From: Anaerolineales bacterium UBA2395
GTDB taxonomy: Bacteria; Chloroflexota; Anaerolineae; Anaerolineales; Villigracilaceae
Assembly: GCA_002343775.1 (NCBI GenBank)
Contig: DDSH01000002.1
Coordinates: 456 to 51,706, forward strand
Reading direction: 5' to 3'
Length of the DNA stretch: 51,251 nt
Part shown: piece by piece, positions 15,552 to 24,936 of the stretch
Layout of the letters: each line of letters begins with the position of its first letter
Position numbering within the stretch: position 1 is the first letter of the stretch
Made by a program: the position numbers and the translations under genes
The notes under the pieces: generated by a model
What the model was told of the DNA's origin: nothing
The model's input: only the letters and a program-made list of their open reading frames with translations
Databases searched by the model: none

Positions 15552-16241
15552 ATGGCTAGTTCTATAACAACTCGTCTTGCGGAAGAGGAATGGCTTAAAA
15601 AATTCAATCCAAATGACCGCCTGTTGACGGGCAGGTCATATTTGTTCGCCAAGCGTGTCTTCGACCTGACGGTCGTGGTGTTGTCCAGCCCGTTTTGGCT
15701 GCCCGTTATGCTGTTGGTCATTGGCATCATCTGGCTTTCATCCCCTGGGGATCCTGTTTTCTTTTTTCAGAACCGAACCGGTAGGGGCGGGAGACGTTTC
15801 CGCATGATGAAATTTAGATCCATGGTACCCAATGCTGATGCGCTGAAAGGTACTCTGGCTAAATTGAACGAAAAGGGAGAGTTGGCGGGGCCATTGAAAC
15901 TTGAGAATGACCCGCGCATCACACGTGTCGGTCGCATCCTCCGCAAAACGAGTTTGGATGAGCTCCCTCAGATACTGAATGTTGTTTCAGGTGATATGAG
16001 CCTTGTGGGACCACGCCCCACCTCTTGGAGCCCTGAATCGTACAAACTTTGGCAAACCGAGCGTCTGGATGTGACGCCCGGCATTACAGGATTATGGCAG
16101 ATCTGCGGTCGTGGCAGTGAAGACTTCGATGACTGGTTAAAATGGGATATTCGTTATATCGACAAACGGTCATTATGGTTTGATATTGTGATTTTATACC
16201 GGACAGCCATGGCAGTTTTCAAACAGCGCGGAGCGCGTTAA
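15552..16241 (+). CDS. Polyisoprenyl-phosphate hexose-1-phosphate transferase (initiating monotopic phosphoglycosyl transferase)
   Basis: A 229-residue enzyme of the PglC/WbaP-C family that loads the first sugar-phosphate onto undecaprenyl phosphate at the inner membrane. A re-entrant membrane helix lies at residues 35-62. The catalytic core shows FFFQNRTGRGGRRFRMMKFRSM, the Asp-Glu dyad D136-E137 in LDELPQ, and MSLVGPRPTS with ITGLWQICGRG. It lacks the N-terminal four-TM and CoA-binding-like region of full-length WbaP, so it is the short catalytic form. The stop codon shares one base with the start of the next glycosyltransferase, so the two are coupled. This identifies the locus as lipid-carrier-dependent. 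Confidence 0.93.
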   Translation: MASSITTRLAEEEWLKKFNPNDRLLTGRSYLFAKRVFDLTVVVLSSPFWLPVMLLVIGIIWLSSPGDPVFFFQNRTGRGGRRFRMMKFRSMVPNADALKGTLAKLNEKGELAGPLKLENDPRITRVGRILRKTSLDELPQILNVVSGDMSLVGPRPTSWSPESYKLWQTERLDVTPGITGLWQICGRGSEDFDDWLKWDIRYIDKRSLWFDIVILYRTAMAVFKQRGAR

Positions 16242-17473
16242 TGGCGCATCGAATTGCCTATATTGTATCCCGCTTCCCAAAATTATCCGAGACGTTTATC
16301 TTGCGCGAGATGATCGCGCTTGAAAAATCTGGTTGGGAAGTATGCCTGTATCCGATCATCCTTGAGAAGACCAAGTTGGTTCACGCAGAGGCGCAGCCTT
16401 GGTTGCAGCAACTGACTCACTATCCCTGGCTTTCTGGCAAGGTGATTCGGGCAAATCTTGCCTTGTTGTTTCGGTCACCCTTTAAGTATCTTTCCTTGTG
16501 GACGCAAGTAATTTTGGGGAATATCAAAAGCCCGGGCTTTTTAATCCGTGCCATTATGCTTTTTCCAAAGTCCGTTTTAATTGCGGAGGACTTGCAAGAG
16601 AAGAAAGTAACTCATATTCATGCGCATTTTGCCACTCACCCTGCAATGGCTGCGTGGATCATGCACCAGATATCCGGAATCTCTTACAGCATCACTGTCC
16701 ATGCGCACGATATTTACGTAAATCGTTCCATGCTTGAACCCAAGTTGCGCAATGCTTCTTTCATCGTTGCCATATCTGACTTCAACCGCGAATTTCTGGC
16801 TCGTCATTATGGTGATTGGGTGCGAGAGAAGATCAAGATCGTGCATTGCGGAATCGATACCGAGTTGTATTCCAATTTGTCAGGCTCTGGCGGCAGTGTC
16901 ACTGGGAAGAAAACTCTGGTTAGCATTGGCAGCCTTCAACCGTATAAGGGAATGCAATATTTGGTGAATGCATGCGCAATCCTGAAAGAGCGAGGTGTTT
17001 CATTCGTCTGCAAGATCATTGGGGAAGGTGAGGAGCGTAAACATCTCAGCGAGTTGATTGCCCGGCATGGGCTCGAGGATCACGTTGAGTTGTTGGGAGC
17101 TAAGAGGCAGGATGAGGTTGCGGGTTTGTTGCGTGAAGCGTCCTGCTATGTGCAGCCAAGCGTCATCACAGAGACAGGCAAAATGGAGGGGATTCCCGTA
17201 GCGATGATGGAAGCGATGGCTACAAATCTGCCTGTTATTGCGTCCAAACTTTCTGGTATTCCTGAACTGGTCCGGCACGGCGAGACCGGGTATCTAGTCC
17301 CTCCGGGTGAGAGCCAGGCATTGGCGGATGCGATAGAATATGTTTTGACTCACTCAGCGGAAACGTCCCAAATTGCTGCATCTGGACGCGGGATGGTGCG
17401 TGCTGAGTTCGATATTTACAAGAACGTCAACCAGCTTGCTGAGTTGTTTTCCCAAAAAGCTGGCATCAATTAG
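16241..17473 (+). CDS. GT4 family glycosyltransferase
   Basis: A 410-residue GT-B retaining glycosyltransferase. The N-terminal domain begins AYIVSRFPKLSETFILREM, a start typical of colanic-acid/WcaL-like transferases. The C-terminal donor domain has SLQPYKGMQYLVNACAIL and the Glu pair in EGIPVAMMEAMATNLPVIA. It probably adds one of the early sugars after the initiating transferase, at the cytoplasmic face. It starts on the last base of the preceding stop codon. Sugar specificity is not visible. Confidence 0.9.
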   Translation: MAHRIAYIVSRFPKLSETFILREMIALEKSGWEVCLYPIILEKTKLVHAEAQPWLQQLTHYPWLSGKVIRANLALLFRSPFKYLSLWTQVILGNIKSPGFLIRAIMLFPKSVLIAEDLQEKKVTHIHAHFATHPAMAAWIMHQISGISYSITVHAHDIYVNRSMLEPKLRNASFIVAISDFNREFLARHYGDWVREKIKIVHCGIDTELYSNLSGSGGSVTGKKTLVSIGSLQPYKGMQYLVNACAILKERGVSFVCKIIGEGEERKHLSELIARHGLEDHVELLGAKRQDEVAGLLREASCYVQPSVITETGKMEGIPVAMMEAMATNLPVIASKLSGIPELVRHGETGYLVPPGESQALADAIEYVLTHSAETSQIAASGRGMVRAEFDIYKNVNQLAELFSQKAGIN

Positions 17474-17492
17474 AAGCGGAAGGTGATCCGAT

Positions 17493-18623
17493 ATGGAACT
17501 TAAAATTTATTTACAGATGATTCGAAAAGGTTGGTGGATAATCTTGCTGACCATGTTGGTGGCGTTGAATGCAACCTTGATCTTCGACTATTTTGCAACA
17601 CCCAGTTACCTTGCCAGTGCGAGATTCTTGGTTAGCCCGAATCCCACAGTTTTGGTAACGGAATCGGATCAGGTCAACAGCCTTGAAGCGCTGGATAGCC
17701 GCTCCATCGTTGTGACCTATTCCGAAATTTTGAATAGCCGCAGAATCTACCAGGAGGCGTTGCTTGCCAATAATGTCCCCCTGTTGGAAGCGGAAGATTA
17801 TGTTGCAATTACAGTGGTGCTGCCGGATGCGAACGTATTGGAATTGACCGTTACAGGACCTGATCCAATAATTGTTACCAATCTCGCAAACACGATCGGT
17901 CAAATGGCAATTGCTAATATTTCAGGCTTGTATCGTGCCTACAATATTTCAGTGCTCGACCCTGCGGTAGTGCCCGTAACGCCTGTTTCTCCGGTCCCGG
18001 CACGTGATGCGCTGCTTGCAGTTGCAATGGGTCTGGTGCTTGGCGTTGCTTTGGCCATCTTCAGCGAACAGATTCGCATCCCAATGGAATCCTTCCGCCA
18101 GCGTTTGCGCATCGACAGTTTGACGGGCGTTTATACAAATCAATATTTTCGCAAACTGCTTGAAGATGCCATCACAGAAAATCCTGAAGAAGCCCCAACC
18201 ATTGGGATTGTTGAATTGACAGGGTTGCAGGAACTGCACGAAACCCTTCCCCCGGTCGCATTCCAGATGGCGATGGAACGCGCTCGTGACGTTCTGCGCC
18301 GTGAATTGCGCGGGAATGATGAACTCGGACGTTGGAACACGTTTAGCTACATTGTTATGCTGCCTTCCACGCCTGGCACCGCTGCCAGCCGGACCTTTGA
18401 CAGAATCTTCCAATCCCTGAGACCCACCTTGGAATTGGGGCAGTACAACCTTTCTATTAACCTGGATCCACATATCGGGGGTGCGGTTTATAACAACAGT
18501 TTAACTGCCAAGGAATTGATCGATCAGGCAGAGTCTGTCTTGGAAAAATCACGTCAATCCTTAGAAAGCCCCGTTAATGTTTGGGAAATGAACAACCCAT
18601 TCCTGATTGGAAAAGACGCTTAA
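17493..18623 (+). CDS. Wzz-type polysaccharide co-polymerase fused to a degenerate GGDEF domain with intact I-site
   Basis: A 376-residue fusion. Residues 1-195 are a chain-length determinant: TM1 at about 12-32, an extracytoplasmic helical region, the Pro-rich approach PVTPVSPVPARD (161-172) and TM2 at 171-191. Residues 205-355 are a cytoplasmic GGDEF fold (DSLTGVYTNQYF at 208-219, ending TAKELIDQAESVLEKSRQ). The catalytic loop is NTFSY (282-286), so diguanylate cyclase activity is lost. The I-site RxxD is kept as R273-G-N-D276, exactly five residues before it. The Wzy polymerase gene lies immediately downstream. The simplest reading is that c-di-GMP binding on the cytoplasmic side changes polymerisation or export of the polysaccharide. 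No Walker kinase (Wzc) domain is present. Confidence 0.86.
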   Translation: MELKIYLQMIRKGWWIILLTMLVALNATLIFDYFATPSYLASARFLVSPNPTVLVTESDQVNSLEALDSRSIVVTYSEILNSRRIYQEALLANNVPLLEAEDYVAITVVLPDANVLELTVTGPDPIIVTNLANTIGQMAIANISGLYRAYNISVLDPAVVPVTPVSPVPARDALLAVAMGLVLGVALAIFSEQIRIPMESFRQRLRIDSLTGVYTNQYFRKLLEDAITENPEEAPTIGIVELTGLQELHETLPPVAFQMAMERARDVLRRELRGNDELGRWNTFSYIVMLPSTPGTAASRTFDRIFQSLRPTLELGQYNLSINLDPHIGGAVYNNSLTAKELIDQAESVLEKSRQSLESPVNVWEMNNPFLIGKDA

Positions 18624-18636
18624 TAATAGGTGTATT

Positions 18637-20100
18637 ATGATAAAACAGACGCCCCTTAATATTAATAATATTTGGTATCAGTTTGGTTCAGGTTTTATCG
18701 CTGCTGGTTTGGGCGGTTTACTTGGATTCCTGATCTCAGAGGTCGAAAACCCCATTTACATTATTGGTGGGGTGATTGGGGCGCTGGTGGCATTTGTTAC
18801 GGTTTTGAATGCGGACTTTGGTCTTTTGGTTCTGGTATTCATGATCTACACCAGGTTTTCAGATGTTATGGTGCGCCAGGGAGTGCCATCTACGCTTCAA
18901 CCGTACATGGCACTCATTGCTTTGGGGATCGCCGCCCGCTGGATTTTTACCCGCGAAGTACCGAGGGATGTTATCAAATCGCTTGGGTATGTCATGGCAT
19001 ATGCATTGGTCGTGCTGGGCTCGGTCTTTTATGCTTCAGATTTCACGATTGCGATCGATAGTGTCGTCAACTTTTTGAAGGACGGCATCATCACCATCAT
19101 CATGGTGTTTCTGATCAGTAATGTCAATACGTTCCGAAAGGTGATGTGGTCTCTGATGGCTGCGGGAATCTTTCTGGGAACGATCAGTGTATATCAAGGG
19201 GTTACCGGGCGTTATGACACCGAATTTTGGGGGTTTGGACGCTCTGGCTTTCTGAACATCGTTGGTTACACCGAAGGGAATCGCGCGACTGGCCCAATGG
19301 GCGACCCCAATTATTATGCTCAATTGATCCTTGTAGTTATACCGATCGCGATGAACCGATTTGCTACTGAAAAACATTGGATGCTTCGTGGTCTTGCTGC
19401 ATGGGCGGTATTTGTAACCACATTGACCGTCGTGTTTACCTACTCTCGTGGTGCGGTTGTTGCCTTAATTATCATGGGTGTGTTTGCGATGTTACACCGT
19501 CCGCCAAGGATTGCAGATCTTGTGCTTGGAGCCTTGTTATTTTCAGTTTTGATGACATTCCTGCCAAGCAATTATACTGAACGTATTGCAACCATTTTTG
19601 ACGTTTTTGGTGGCACTAATAACATTCGCGAAGAAGTGTCCTTCCGTGGACGTGCGAGCGAAAACATTGTTGCGTTGTTAATGTTCAGAGATCGGCCAAT
19701 TTTGGGCGTTGGGGTTAACAACTATCCGCTGTACTATCAGCAATATTCACGCACTTTGGGTTTGGATCCACGTGCTGAGAACCGACAGGCGCACAACCTA
19801 TTTCTTCAGGTTGCGGCAGAATCTGGGTTGATTGGTATATTGGTTTTTGGAACGATCCTTTGGGTGGTACTCAAAGGGATACAAGATTCATGGAGAAAAC
19901 TAAAAGATGTGGGGATGGATGAGCATGCAAGCATGTTTTTGAGTTTTGCAGTGGGTTTTGTGGGATATTTAGGAGCTGCGCTCTTCGTTCACGCTGCATA
20001 TCCCCGGTATTTCTGGCTGCTGGCTGGGATAGGGTTCGCCGTTCCTCAGATCACTCAAAAGTTGCTCGCTGTTGCATCTGGTAGGCGTAATGAACAATAA
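18637..20100 (+). CDS. O-antigen polymerase/ligase family membrane protein (Wzy/WaaL-like)
   Basis: A 487-residue polytopic protein with about 12 TM segments and a large extracytoplasmic loop. That loop holds GVGVNNYPLYYQQYSRT, then RQAHNLFLQVAAESGLIGILVFG, the typical signature of the O-antigen ligase family with its conserved His. It either polymerises lipid-linked repeat units (Wzy) or ligates chains. In this locus, next to Wzz and Wzx, polymerase is more likely (inference). I start at ATG 18637, with AGG at 18628-18630. An upstream in-frame TTG at 18607 lies inside the preceding gene and has no ribosome binding site. Confidence 0.88.
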   Translation: MIKQTPLNINNIWYQFGSGFIAAGLGGLLGFLISEVENPIYIIGGVIGALVAFVTVLNADFGLLVLVFMIYTRFSDVMVRQGVPSTLQPYMALIALGIAARWIFTREVPRDVIKSLGYVMAYALVVLGSVFYASDFTIAIDSVVNFLKDGIITIIMVFLISNVNTFRKVMWSLMAAGIFLGTISVYQGVTGRYDTEFWGFGRSGFLNIVGYTEGNRATGPMGDPNYYAQLILVVIPIAMNRFATEKHWMLRGLAAWAVFVTTLTVVFTYSRGAVVALIIMGVFAMLHRPPRIADLVLGALLFSVLMTFLPSNYTERIATIFDVFGGTNNIREEVSFRGRASENIVALLMFRDRPILGVGVNNYPLYYQQYSRTLGLDPRAENRQAHNLFLQVAAESGLIGILVFGTILWVVLKGIQDSWRKLKDVGMDEHASMFLSFAVGFVGYLGAALFVHAAYPRYFWLLAGIGFAVPQITQKLLAVASGRRNEQ

Positions 20101-21574
20101 TATCTCTCACTCCTCGAAGCGTGCGGTTCGAGGAGTGCTTTGGACGTACATGTCCTACTATAGTGGGAAACTGCTCATCTTCCTCAGCACTGTAATTCTT
20201 GCGAGACTATTGAGTCAGGAGGACTTTGGCGTTGCGGGATATGCCCTTGTCGTTATTAGTTCGCTGGATATCTTAAGCGATTTGGGGGTGGGACCCGCGC
20301 TGATTTATCATCAAAAAGATGAGCGTGCAACCCATACTGCGTTTTGGCTTGGGGTTGGAATTAGCTTTGTTCTATTCGCGGGGGTCTTTTTGGGTGCGCC
20401 TTTGATCGGTTCTTTCTTTAATGACCCGCGTGCTACCCCTGTGACAAGAGCTTTGGCATTCACATTCCCAATTGTTTCTATTGGACATATCCACGACATT
20501 CTTCTACGCCGTGAAATGATGTTTGGGAAGAAATTCATCCCGGATACGGTCAAATCCTTTGGGAAAGGGTTGATTACAGTTATTCTGGCGTTGCTTGGTT
20601 ACGGGTCTTGGAGTCTGATCTACGGGCAGTTGGCGGGCGAGGTTCTGGCAGTGATTGCGCTTTGGATTGTCATGCCTTGGCGCCCTCAATTTGTTTTCGT
20701 GGGTGACATTGCGAAAAAACTGCTCAAGTATGGGTTCAATATTGTTTCGATTAACGCTCTCGCGATTCTATTGAACAATGCTATCTATTTTCTGATCGGT
20801 CGTTTTATGGGGGCTGCAGCGTTGGGTCTGTTTACGATCGCATTTCGCATTCCTGATATTCTTATCGGTCAGTTCTATTCACTGGTTAGCAAGGCAATCT
20901 TTCCGTTCTATGCCAAGATTCAAGACAATATTGATGGGTTGCGACGCGGCTATCTTGAGTCGAGCCGCTATATCACATTGATTGTTTTACCGATTGGCGT
21001 GGGAATTGCTCTGGTCGCTCATCCCTTGGTAGAGATTGTCTTTGGGGCGGACTGGATGGGGGCAGCCCCTGTGATGCAGGCTGTTGCGTTTTTTATGATC
21101 ATGGGTTCCCTGACCTATAATGCTGGCGATGTATATAAAGCGCGTGGACGACCCGATATTCTTACCAAACTTTCGTTGGTTGAAGCAGTCTTCCTCATTC
21201 CGATTCTCTACTTTACGTTGACTTCATCTGATTCGATTGTTGTGGTTAGCTGGGTCAATATGGTGGTGGCATTGGTGTTCAGTGCCGTTAGTGTTGTGAT
21301 CGCCTGCCGCATTTTGGAGGTCGAATATCTGGAAATTTTGAAAGTGGCTTCGCCTGCGATTATTTCCAGCGTGTTGATGAGTGTGGCAGTTCTGGCAGTG
21401 ATGTCGCAGATCGATGACAGCCTGGCCCTTGTGGAGTTGATTTCAGGTGTCGCGGTGGGCGGGCTCACGTATGTTGGAAGTTTATGGATATTCCAGCGGG
21501 CGTTGGTGCTTCAAAGCATAAATATTTTGCGCTCGGCAGTGGCAGGTAAAAATGCGCGTCCTGCAGATAATTGA
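20090..21574 (+). CDS. Lipid-linked oligosaccharide flippase (Wzx/MOP superfamily)
   Basis: A 494-residue protein with about 14 TM helices, belonging to the polysaccharide-transporter branch of the MOP superfamily. It opens with AVRGVLWTYMSYYSGKLLIFLSTVILARLL and LSQEDFGVAGY, characteristic of Wzx/RfbX/TuaB-type flippases. It moves undecaprenyl-diphosphate-linked repeat units across the inner membrane. The chosen ATG at 20090 has GGTAGG upstream and overlaps the polymerase gene by 11 nt. An in-frame TTG at 20072 is less likely. Confidence 0.9.
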   Translation: MNNNISHSSKRAVRGVLWTYMSYYSGKLLIFLSTVILARLLSQEDFGVAGYALVVISSLDILSDLGVGPALIYHQKDERATHTAFWLGVGISFVLFAGVFLGAPLIGSFFNDPRATPVTRALAFTFPIVSIGHIHDILLRREMMFGKKFIPDTVKSFGKGLITVILALLGYGSWSLIYGQLAGEVLAVIALWIVMPWRPQFVFVGDIAKKLLKYGFNIVSINALAILLNNAIYFLIGRFMGAAALGLFTIAFRIPDILIGQFYSLVSKAIFPFYAKIQDNIDGLRRGYLESSRYITLIVLPIGVGIALVAHPLVEIVFGADWMGAAPVMQAVAFFMIMGSLTYNAGDVYKARGRPDILTKLSLVEAVFLIPILYFTLTSSDSIVVVSWVNMVVALVFSAVSVVIACRILEVEYLEILKVASPAIISSVLMSVAVLAVMSQIDDSLALVELISGVAVGGLTYVGSLWIFQRALVLQSINILRSAVAGKNARPADN

Positions 21575-22652
21575 TTCCCTGCGCTATGGGGGCGCACAAA
21601 AATTAATGGTCACATACGCCGGACAGGCGACAGTGAGAGGCGTGGATGTTACAGTGGTTGCTCTAAGCCCCAAAGAGGCGATGCCGCTCGCGCCGCAGAT
21701 CGAAGCGCTTGGCATTCCCGTGGTCTCCTTTCCAGCGGACAAGCTGTTTACTATTTCGCGTTTGTCGAATCTGATCAAGTATGTGCGTGACGGGAAGTAT
21801 TCTGTGATCCATTCGCACCTGACCTATGCAAACATTCTTGCGGGGATTGTGGGATTGATGACCCACACACCTGTTGTCTCGACGCTCCACAGTGTTGCCC
21901 TCGATGTGCGTCATTCGCATCCGTTGCGCGACCGCATGGAGTGGCTGGCACTGCGAAATTTTGCGCGGGTTATTGCGATTGGACCCAGCGTTGAAGAGGC
22001 GTACAGCAAATTACTAAAACGTGATATGGATTTAATCCCAAATGCGGTTAATTCGGGTGTGGTGCTTTCTTCTGTGGAACGCGATGCTGTTCGTGCGGGG
22101 ATCGGGGTTAACCCTTCGAATTTTCTGCTGATCTCGGTCGGGCGTCTTTCTCCGGATAAATGCTTTGACGATCTGTTACGCAGCTTTGCAATCATCCATT
22201 CGCAACGCCCCGAAACGACTTTGGTGATTGCCGGAGATGGGATTTCGCGCGCAGAGTTGGAGGAACAGACCAAGACCCTTGGTTTGACTGATAGTGTTTT
22301 CTGGCTCGGTATGCGTGATGATATTCCTGCGCTTCTTGCCGCGAGTGATATGTTTGTCAGCGCTTCAAAGCGGGAGGGGTTGCCAATAGCGATCCTCGAA
22401 GCGATGATGGCGGGACTGCCCTTGGTAGTGACTGATGTTGGTGAAAGTTCTTCACTGGTTGGCGCGGATGCCGGTATTTTGGTCCAGCCGCTGCAACCAG
22501 AGGTACTTGCGTCTGCTGTTTTGGAGTTTATCAATGACCCTGCTCGCCTGAAAGCCGCCGGGGAGAGCGCGCGCAGAAGAGCTCAAGCCAGTTATGGGGC
22601 AGAGGCTTGGTTTAGCTGCTTGTTGAGCCTGTATAACGAAGTAGTTCATTAG
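21552..22652 (+). CDS. GT4 family glycosyltransferase
   Basis: A 366-residue GT-B glycosyltransferase starting MRVLQIIDSLRYGGAQKLM, a common opening for polysaccharide GT4 enzymes. The donor site shows SVGRLSPDKCFDDLL and SKREGLPIAILEAMMAGLPLVV. It overlaps the Wzx gene by 23 nt, which indicates strong coupling within the operon. It likely adds a sugar of the repeat unit; donor and acceptor are unknown. Confidence 0.9.
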   Translation: MRVLQIIDSLRYGGAQKLMVTYAGQATVRGVDVTVVALSPKEAMPLAPQIEALGIPVVSFPADKLFTISRLSNLIKYVRDGKYSVIHSHLTYANILAGIVGLMTHTPVVSTLHSVALDVRHSHPLRDRMEWLALRNFARVIAIGPSVEEAYSKLLKRDMDLIPNAVNSGVVLSSVERDAVRAGIGVNPSNFLLISVGRLSPDKCFDDLLRSFAIIHSQRPETTLVIAGDGISRAELEEQTKTLGLTDSVFWLGMRDDIPALLAASDMFVSASKREGLPIAILEAMMAGLPLVVTDVGESSSLVGADAGILVQPLQPEVLASAVLEFINDPARLKAAGESARRRAQASYGAEAWFSCLLSLYNEVVH

Positions 22653-22654
22653 CC

Positions 22655-23785
22655 ATGCCTTCTGTGCCTGTTGTTTCCAACGTTACCCAACAAATGATTG
22701 AACGGGTGTCCGCCATGTCGAAGGATTGGGTGGGGTCTGGCTTATCTTTACCTCCAGCGTTAACGGAGCGGAAATGGTCGTTTATGTTTCGTTTTCCGGT
22801 TTTGGTAAATGGGAATAGACCTCGCGCATTGCTGGTCAAGATTGCCCGCATGCAAGGGATGAACTTGGAGCAATCTGTATCGCATCAATCTTTGATCGAA
22901 CGCACCGAGCGTGAATATAAGATGTTGAAAGCGATCGAAGGTGTTTTTTCCACGCCTGATAAAGAATCAAAAGGGTTTGTCTACATCCGTCCGCTTGCAC
23001 TGTTTCACGACCTGAACGCGATCGTGATGGAAGAGTTGGATTGCAAACCCCTAAAAGATTATTTCTCCCAGATGGGCTTTCTTTCTTCAAACGAACAACA
23101 GGATGAATTCGAGTTTTTGCTTCGACGTTCTGCCGGCTGGTTGCGAGAATATCACCGTGGCATGAGTGAACCGCAACAGGTTGCGCTGGGAGAAGCCGGT
23201 TTGAGGGAAAAATTAGATGCTGCCTGCCGGGGCTTGTCTCGGGTGATTCCAGCCGAGAAATTGAGAAACATTCAAAAAGGCATTCTTGAAGCGATCGGAG
23301 CAGTAAAGAACGAGACGATCCCGTTTGCCATGGTGCATGGTGACTACCACTGTTCCAATATTATGGTCACGCCAAGCCATCAAGTCTGCTCGTTGGATGC
23401 TGACTTTTTACGTGCGCCCGCCTATGAAGATCTGGCAAAGTTCCTGATTGACCTCGAAACACGCGGACTTCAAACCTTGTTGAATGGACAATATGTACGA
23501 CCATCTCTTGTTAAGCGTTTTCAATCTGCGATTGAAGATGTTTATTTTGAAGATGCAGAGTACAACCGCCTTGTGCTTGAAATCTTTATAACCCTGGCAT
23601 TGATCTACAAATGGAAGATCGACGAGGATGTCTTAAATCAATCTGGTATGGCACAAAAGATAATTAGAACATTGCTCGCTCCCTGGCGTCGGCGGTATTT
23701 TAGCAATTTGATCCAAAAGCGCCTGGAAACGTTAGGGACATTAACCAGCCAACAAACAAATCCTGGGGTTGGAGGATTGTCATGA
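22655..23785 (+). CDS. Aminoglycoside-phosphotransferase-fold kinase in the polysaccharide operon
   Basis: A 376-residue protein of the APH/choline-kinase-like fold. The catalytic Brenner motif HGDYHCSNIMV and the metal-binding LDADF (DxD type) are both present, so it should be an active small-molecule kinase. The N-terminal lobe is atypical, without an obvious glycine loop. In polysaccharide loci such kinases phosphorylate sugars of the glycan or its lipid carrier, or make activated sugar precursors. The true substrate is unknown, and antibiotic resistance is unlikely from this context. It begins 2 nt after the upstream stop and overlaps the next gene by 4 nt. Confidence 0.78.
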   Translation: MPSVPVVSNVTQQMIERVSAMSKDWVGSGLSLPPALTERKWSFMFRFPVLVNGNRPRALLVKIARMQGMNLEQSVSHQSLIERTEREYKMLKAIEGVFSTPDKESKGFVYIRPLALFHDLNAIVMEELDCKPLKDYFSQMGFLSSNEQQDEFEFLLRRSAGWLREYHRGMSEPQQVALGEAGLREKLDAACRGLSRVIPAEKLRNIQKGILEAIGAVKNETIPFAMVHGDYHCSNIMVTPSHQVCSLDADFLRAPAYEDLAKFLIDLETRGLQTLLNGQYVRPSLVKRFQSAIEDVYFEDAEYNRLVLEIFITLALIYKWKIDEDVLNQSGMAQKIIRTLLAPWRRRYFSNLIQKRLETLGTLTSQQTNPGVGGLS

Positions 23786-24936
23786 ATCCGATACGGGTAG
23801 TTACGGTCATTCACGGGTATTATCCAAGAGTTGGAGGCGCCGAACGGCAAATGCAATTCCTTGCCCCTCGGTTGCGTGAACGAGGCATCGAACTGTTTAT
23901 CATCACGCGAAGATATGATCGCAGTTTGAAACCATACGAAGAAATAGACGGGGTGCCCGTCTATCGTCTGCCCGTTCCCGGACCTAAAGCAGTCGCCTCT
24001 CTGGTATTTACGCTGTACGCCTTATTCACGATTCTGCGTCTGCGCCCGCATATGATCCACGCTCACGAATTCATCTCGCCTTCCACCGTTGCGCTTCTTT
24101 CGAAGCGTTGGTTGGGTATCCCGTTTGTCGTAACCCTGCATCGCAGCGGTCCGCTGGGAGACGTTCAAAAACTTTCCCGCAAAACATCTGGCAGATTGCG
24201 GCTGGATTCGCTGCGAAAGCAAACATCTTCTTTTGTACTAATTAGTCGTGAGATCGAAGAGGAATTGACTGGGATCGGTATTCCCCCTGAACGCATGACC
24301 ATGATCACCAATGGCGTAGATACGAATGTTTTTACGCCTCTTTCTCTAGACGAAAAAGTTTCCCTGCGTCAGAAATTGGGTCTCCCTGAAAGTGCTTTGA
24401 TCGGTATCTACACGGGGCGTCTTGCGCCAGAAAAACGAGTTGATCAACTCATCCAGGTCTGGAACAAGGTCCGCTCTGATTTTCCGGGCGCAGAATTGCT
24501 GGTGCTTGGGCAGGGCACCGAAGATGCCAAACTTCGCCAACTTGCGGGGGAAGGAGTTCGCTTCCTGGGCGGTGTGGACAATGTGACGCCTTACTTACAG
24601 GCCTCTGATCTGTATGTTCTTCCATCCATTGCGGAGGGATTGTCTGTTGCCATGCTGGAGGCGATGTCTTGCGGAGTCCCTGCTTTGGTGACAGATGTAG
24701 GCGGAGCAAGAGAAGTGATCACTCACGGCGAGAATGGTTGGATAATTCCGCCCGATCAGATTGTGGATTTGGAGCAGGCGATCAGGTATCTGTTAGAGAA
24801 TCAGGAAGTGCGAACCTCCATTGGTACAGCCGGACGAAAGCGTGTCATGGAAGCCTTTTCGGTAAAACTCGCGGTTGAGAAACTGTTCGATCTGTATCAT
24901 CAAGTTGTGGGCAAGAGCGAGGCGTATCATGTCTAA
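23782..24936 (+). CDS. GT4 family glycosyltransferase
   Basis: A 384-residue GT-B enzyme with IHGYYPRVGGAERQMQFLA at the N-terminus, THE GT4 donor motifs YTGRLAPEKRVDQLI and PSIAEGLSVAMLEAMSCGVP, and a C-terminal return helix. It is coupled to the upstream kinase gene by an ATGA overlap and has a GGAGG ribosome binding site. The role is a glycosyl transfer step in the repeat-unit assembly; the sugar is not known. Confidence 0.9.
   Translation: MNPIRVVTVIHGYYPRVGGAERQMQFLAPRLRERGIELFIITRRYDRSLKPYEEIDGVPVYRLPVPGPKAVASLVFTLYALFTILRLRPHMIHAHEFISPSTVALLSKRWLGIPFVVTLHRSGPLGDVQKLSRKTSGRLRLDSLRKQTSSFVLISREIEEELTGIGIPPERMTMITNGVDTNVFTPLSLDEKVSLRQKLGLPESALIGIYTGRLAPEKRVDQLIQVWNKVRSDFPGAELLVLGQGTEDAKLRQLAGEGVRFLGGVDNVTPYLQASDLYVLPSIAEGLSVAMLEAMSCGVPALVTDVGGAREVITHGENGWIIPPDQIVDLEQAIRYLLENQEVRTSIGTAGRKRVMEAFSVKLAVEKLFDLYHQVVGKSEAYHV

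Noticed and set aside
22655..23785. Aminoglycoside resistance gene
   Set aside because: The APH fold is present, but the operon context is polysaccharide synthesis and the N-lobe is atypical.
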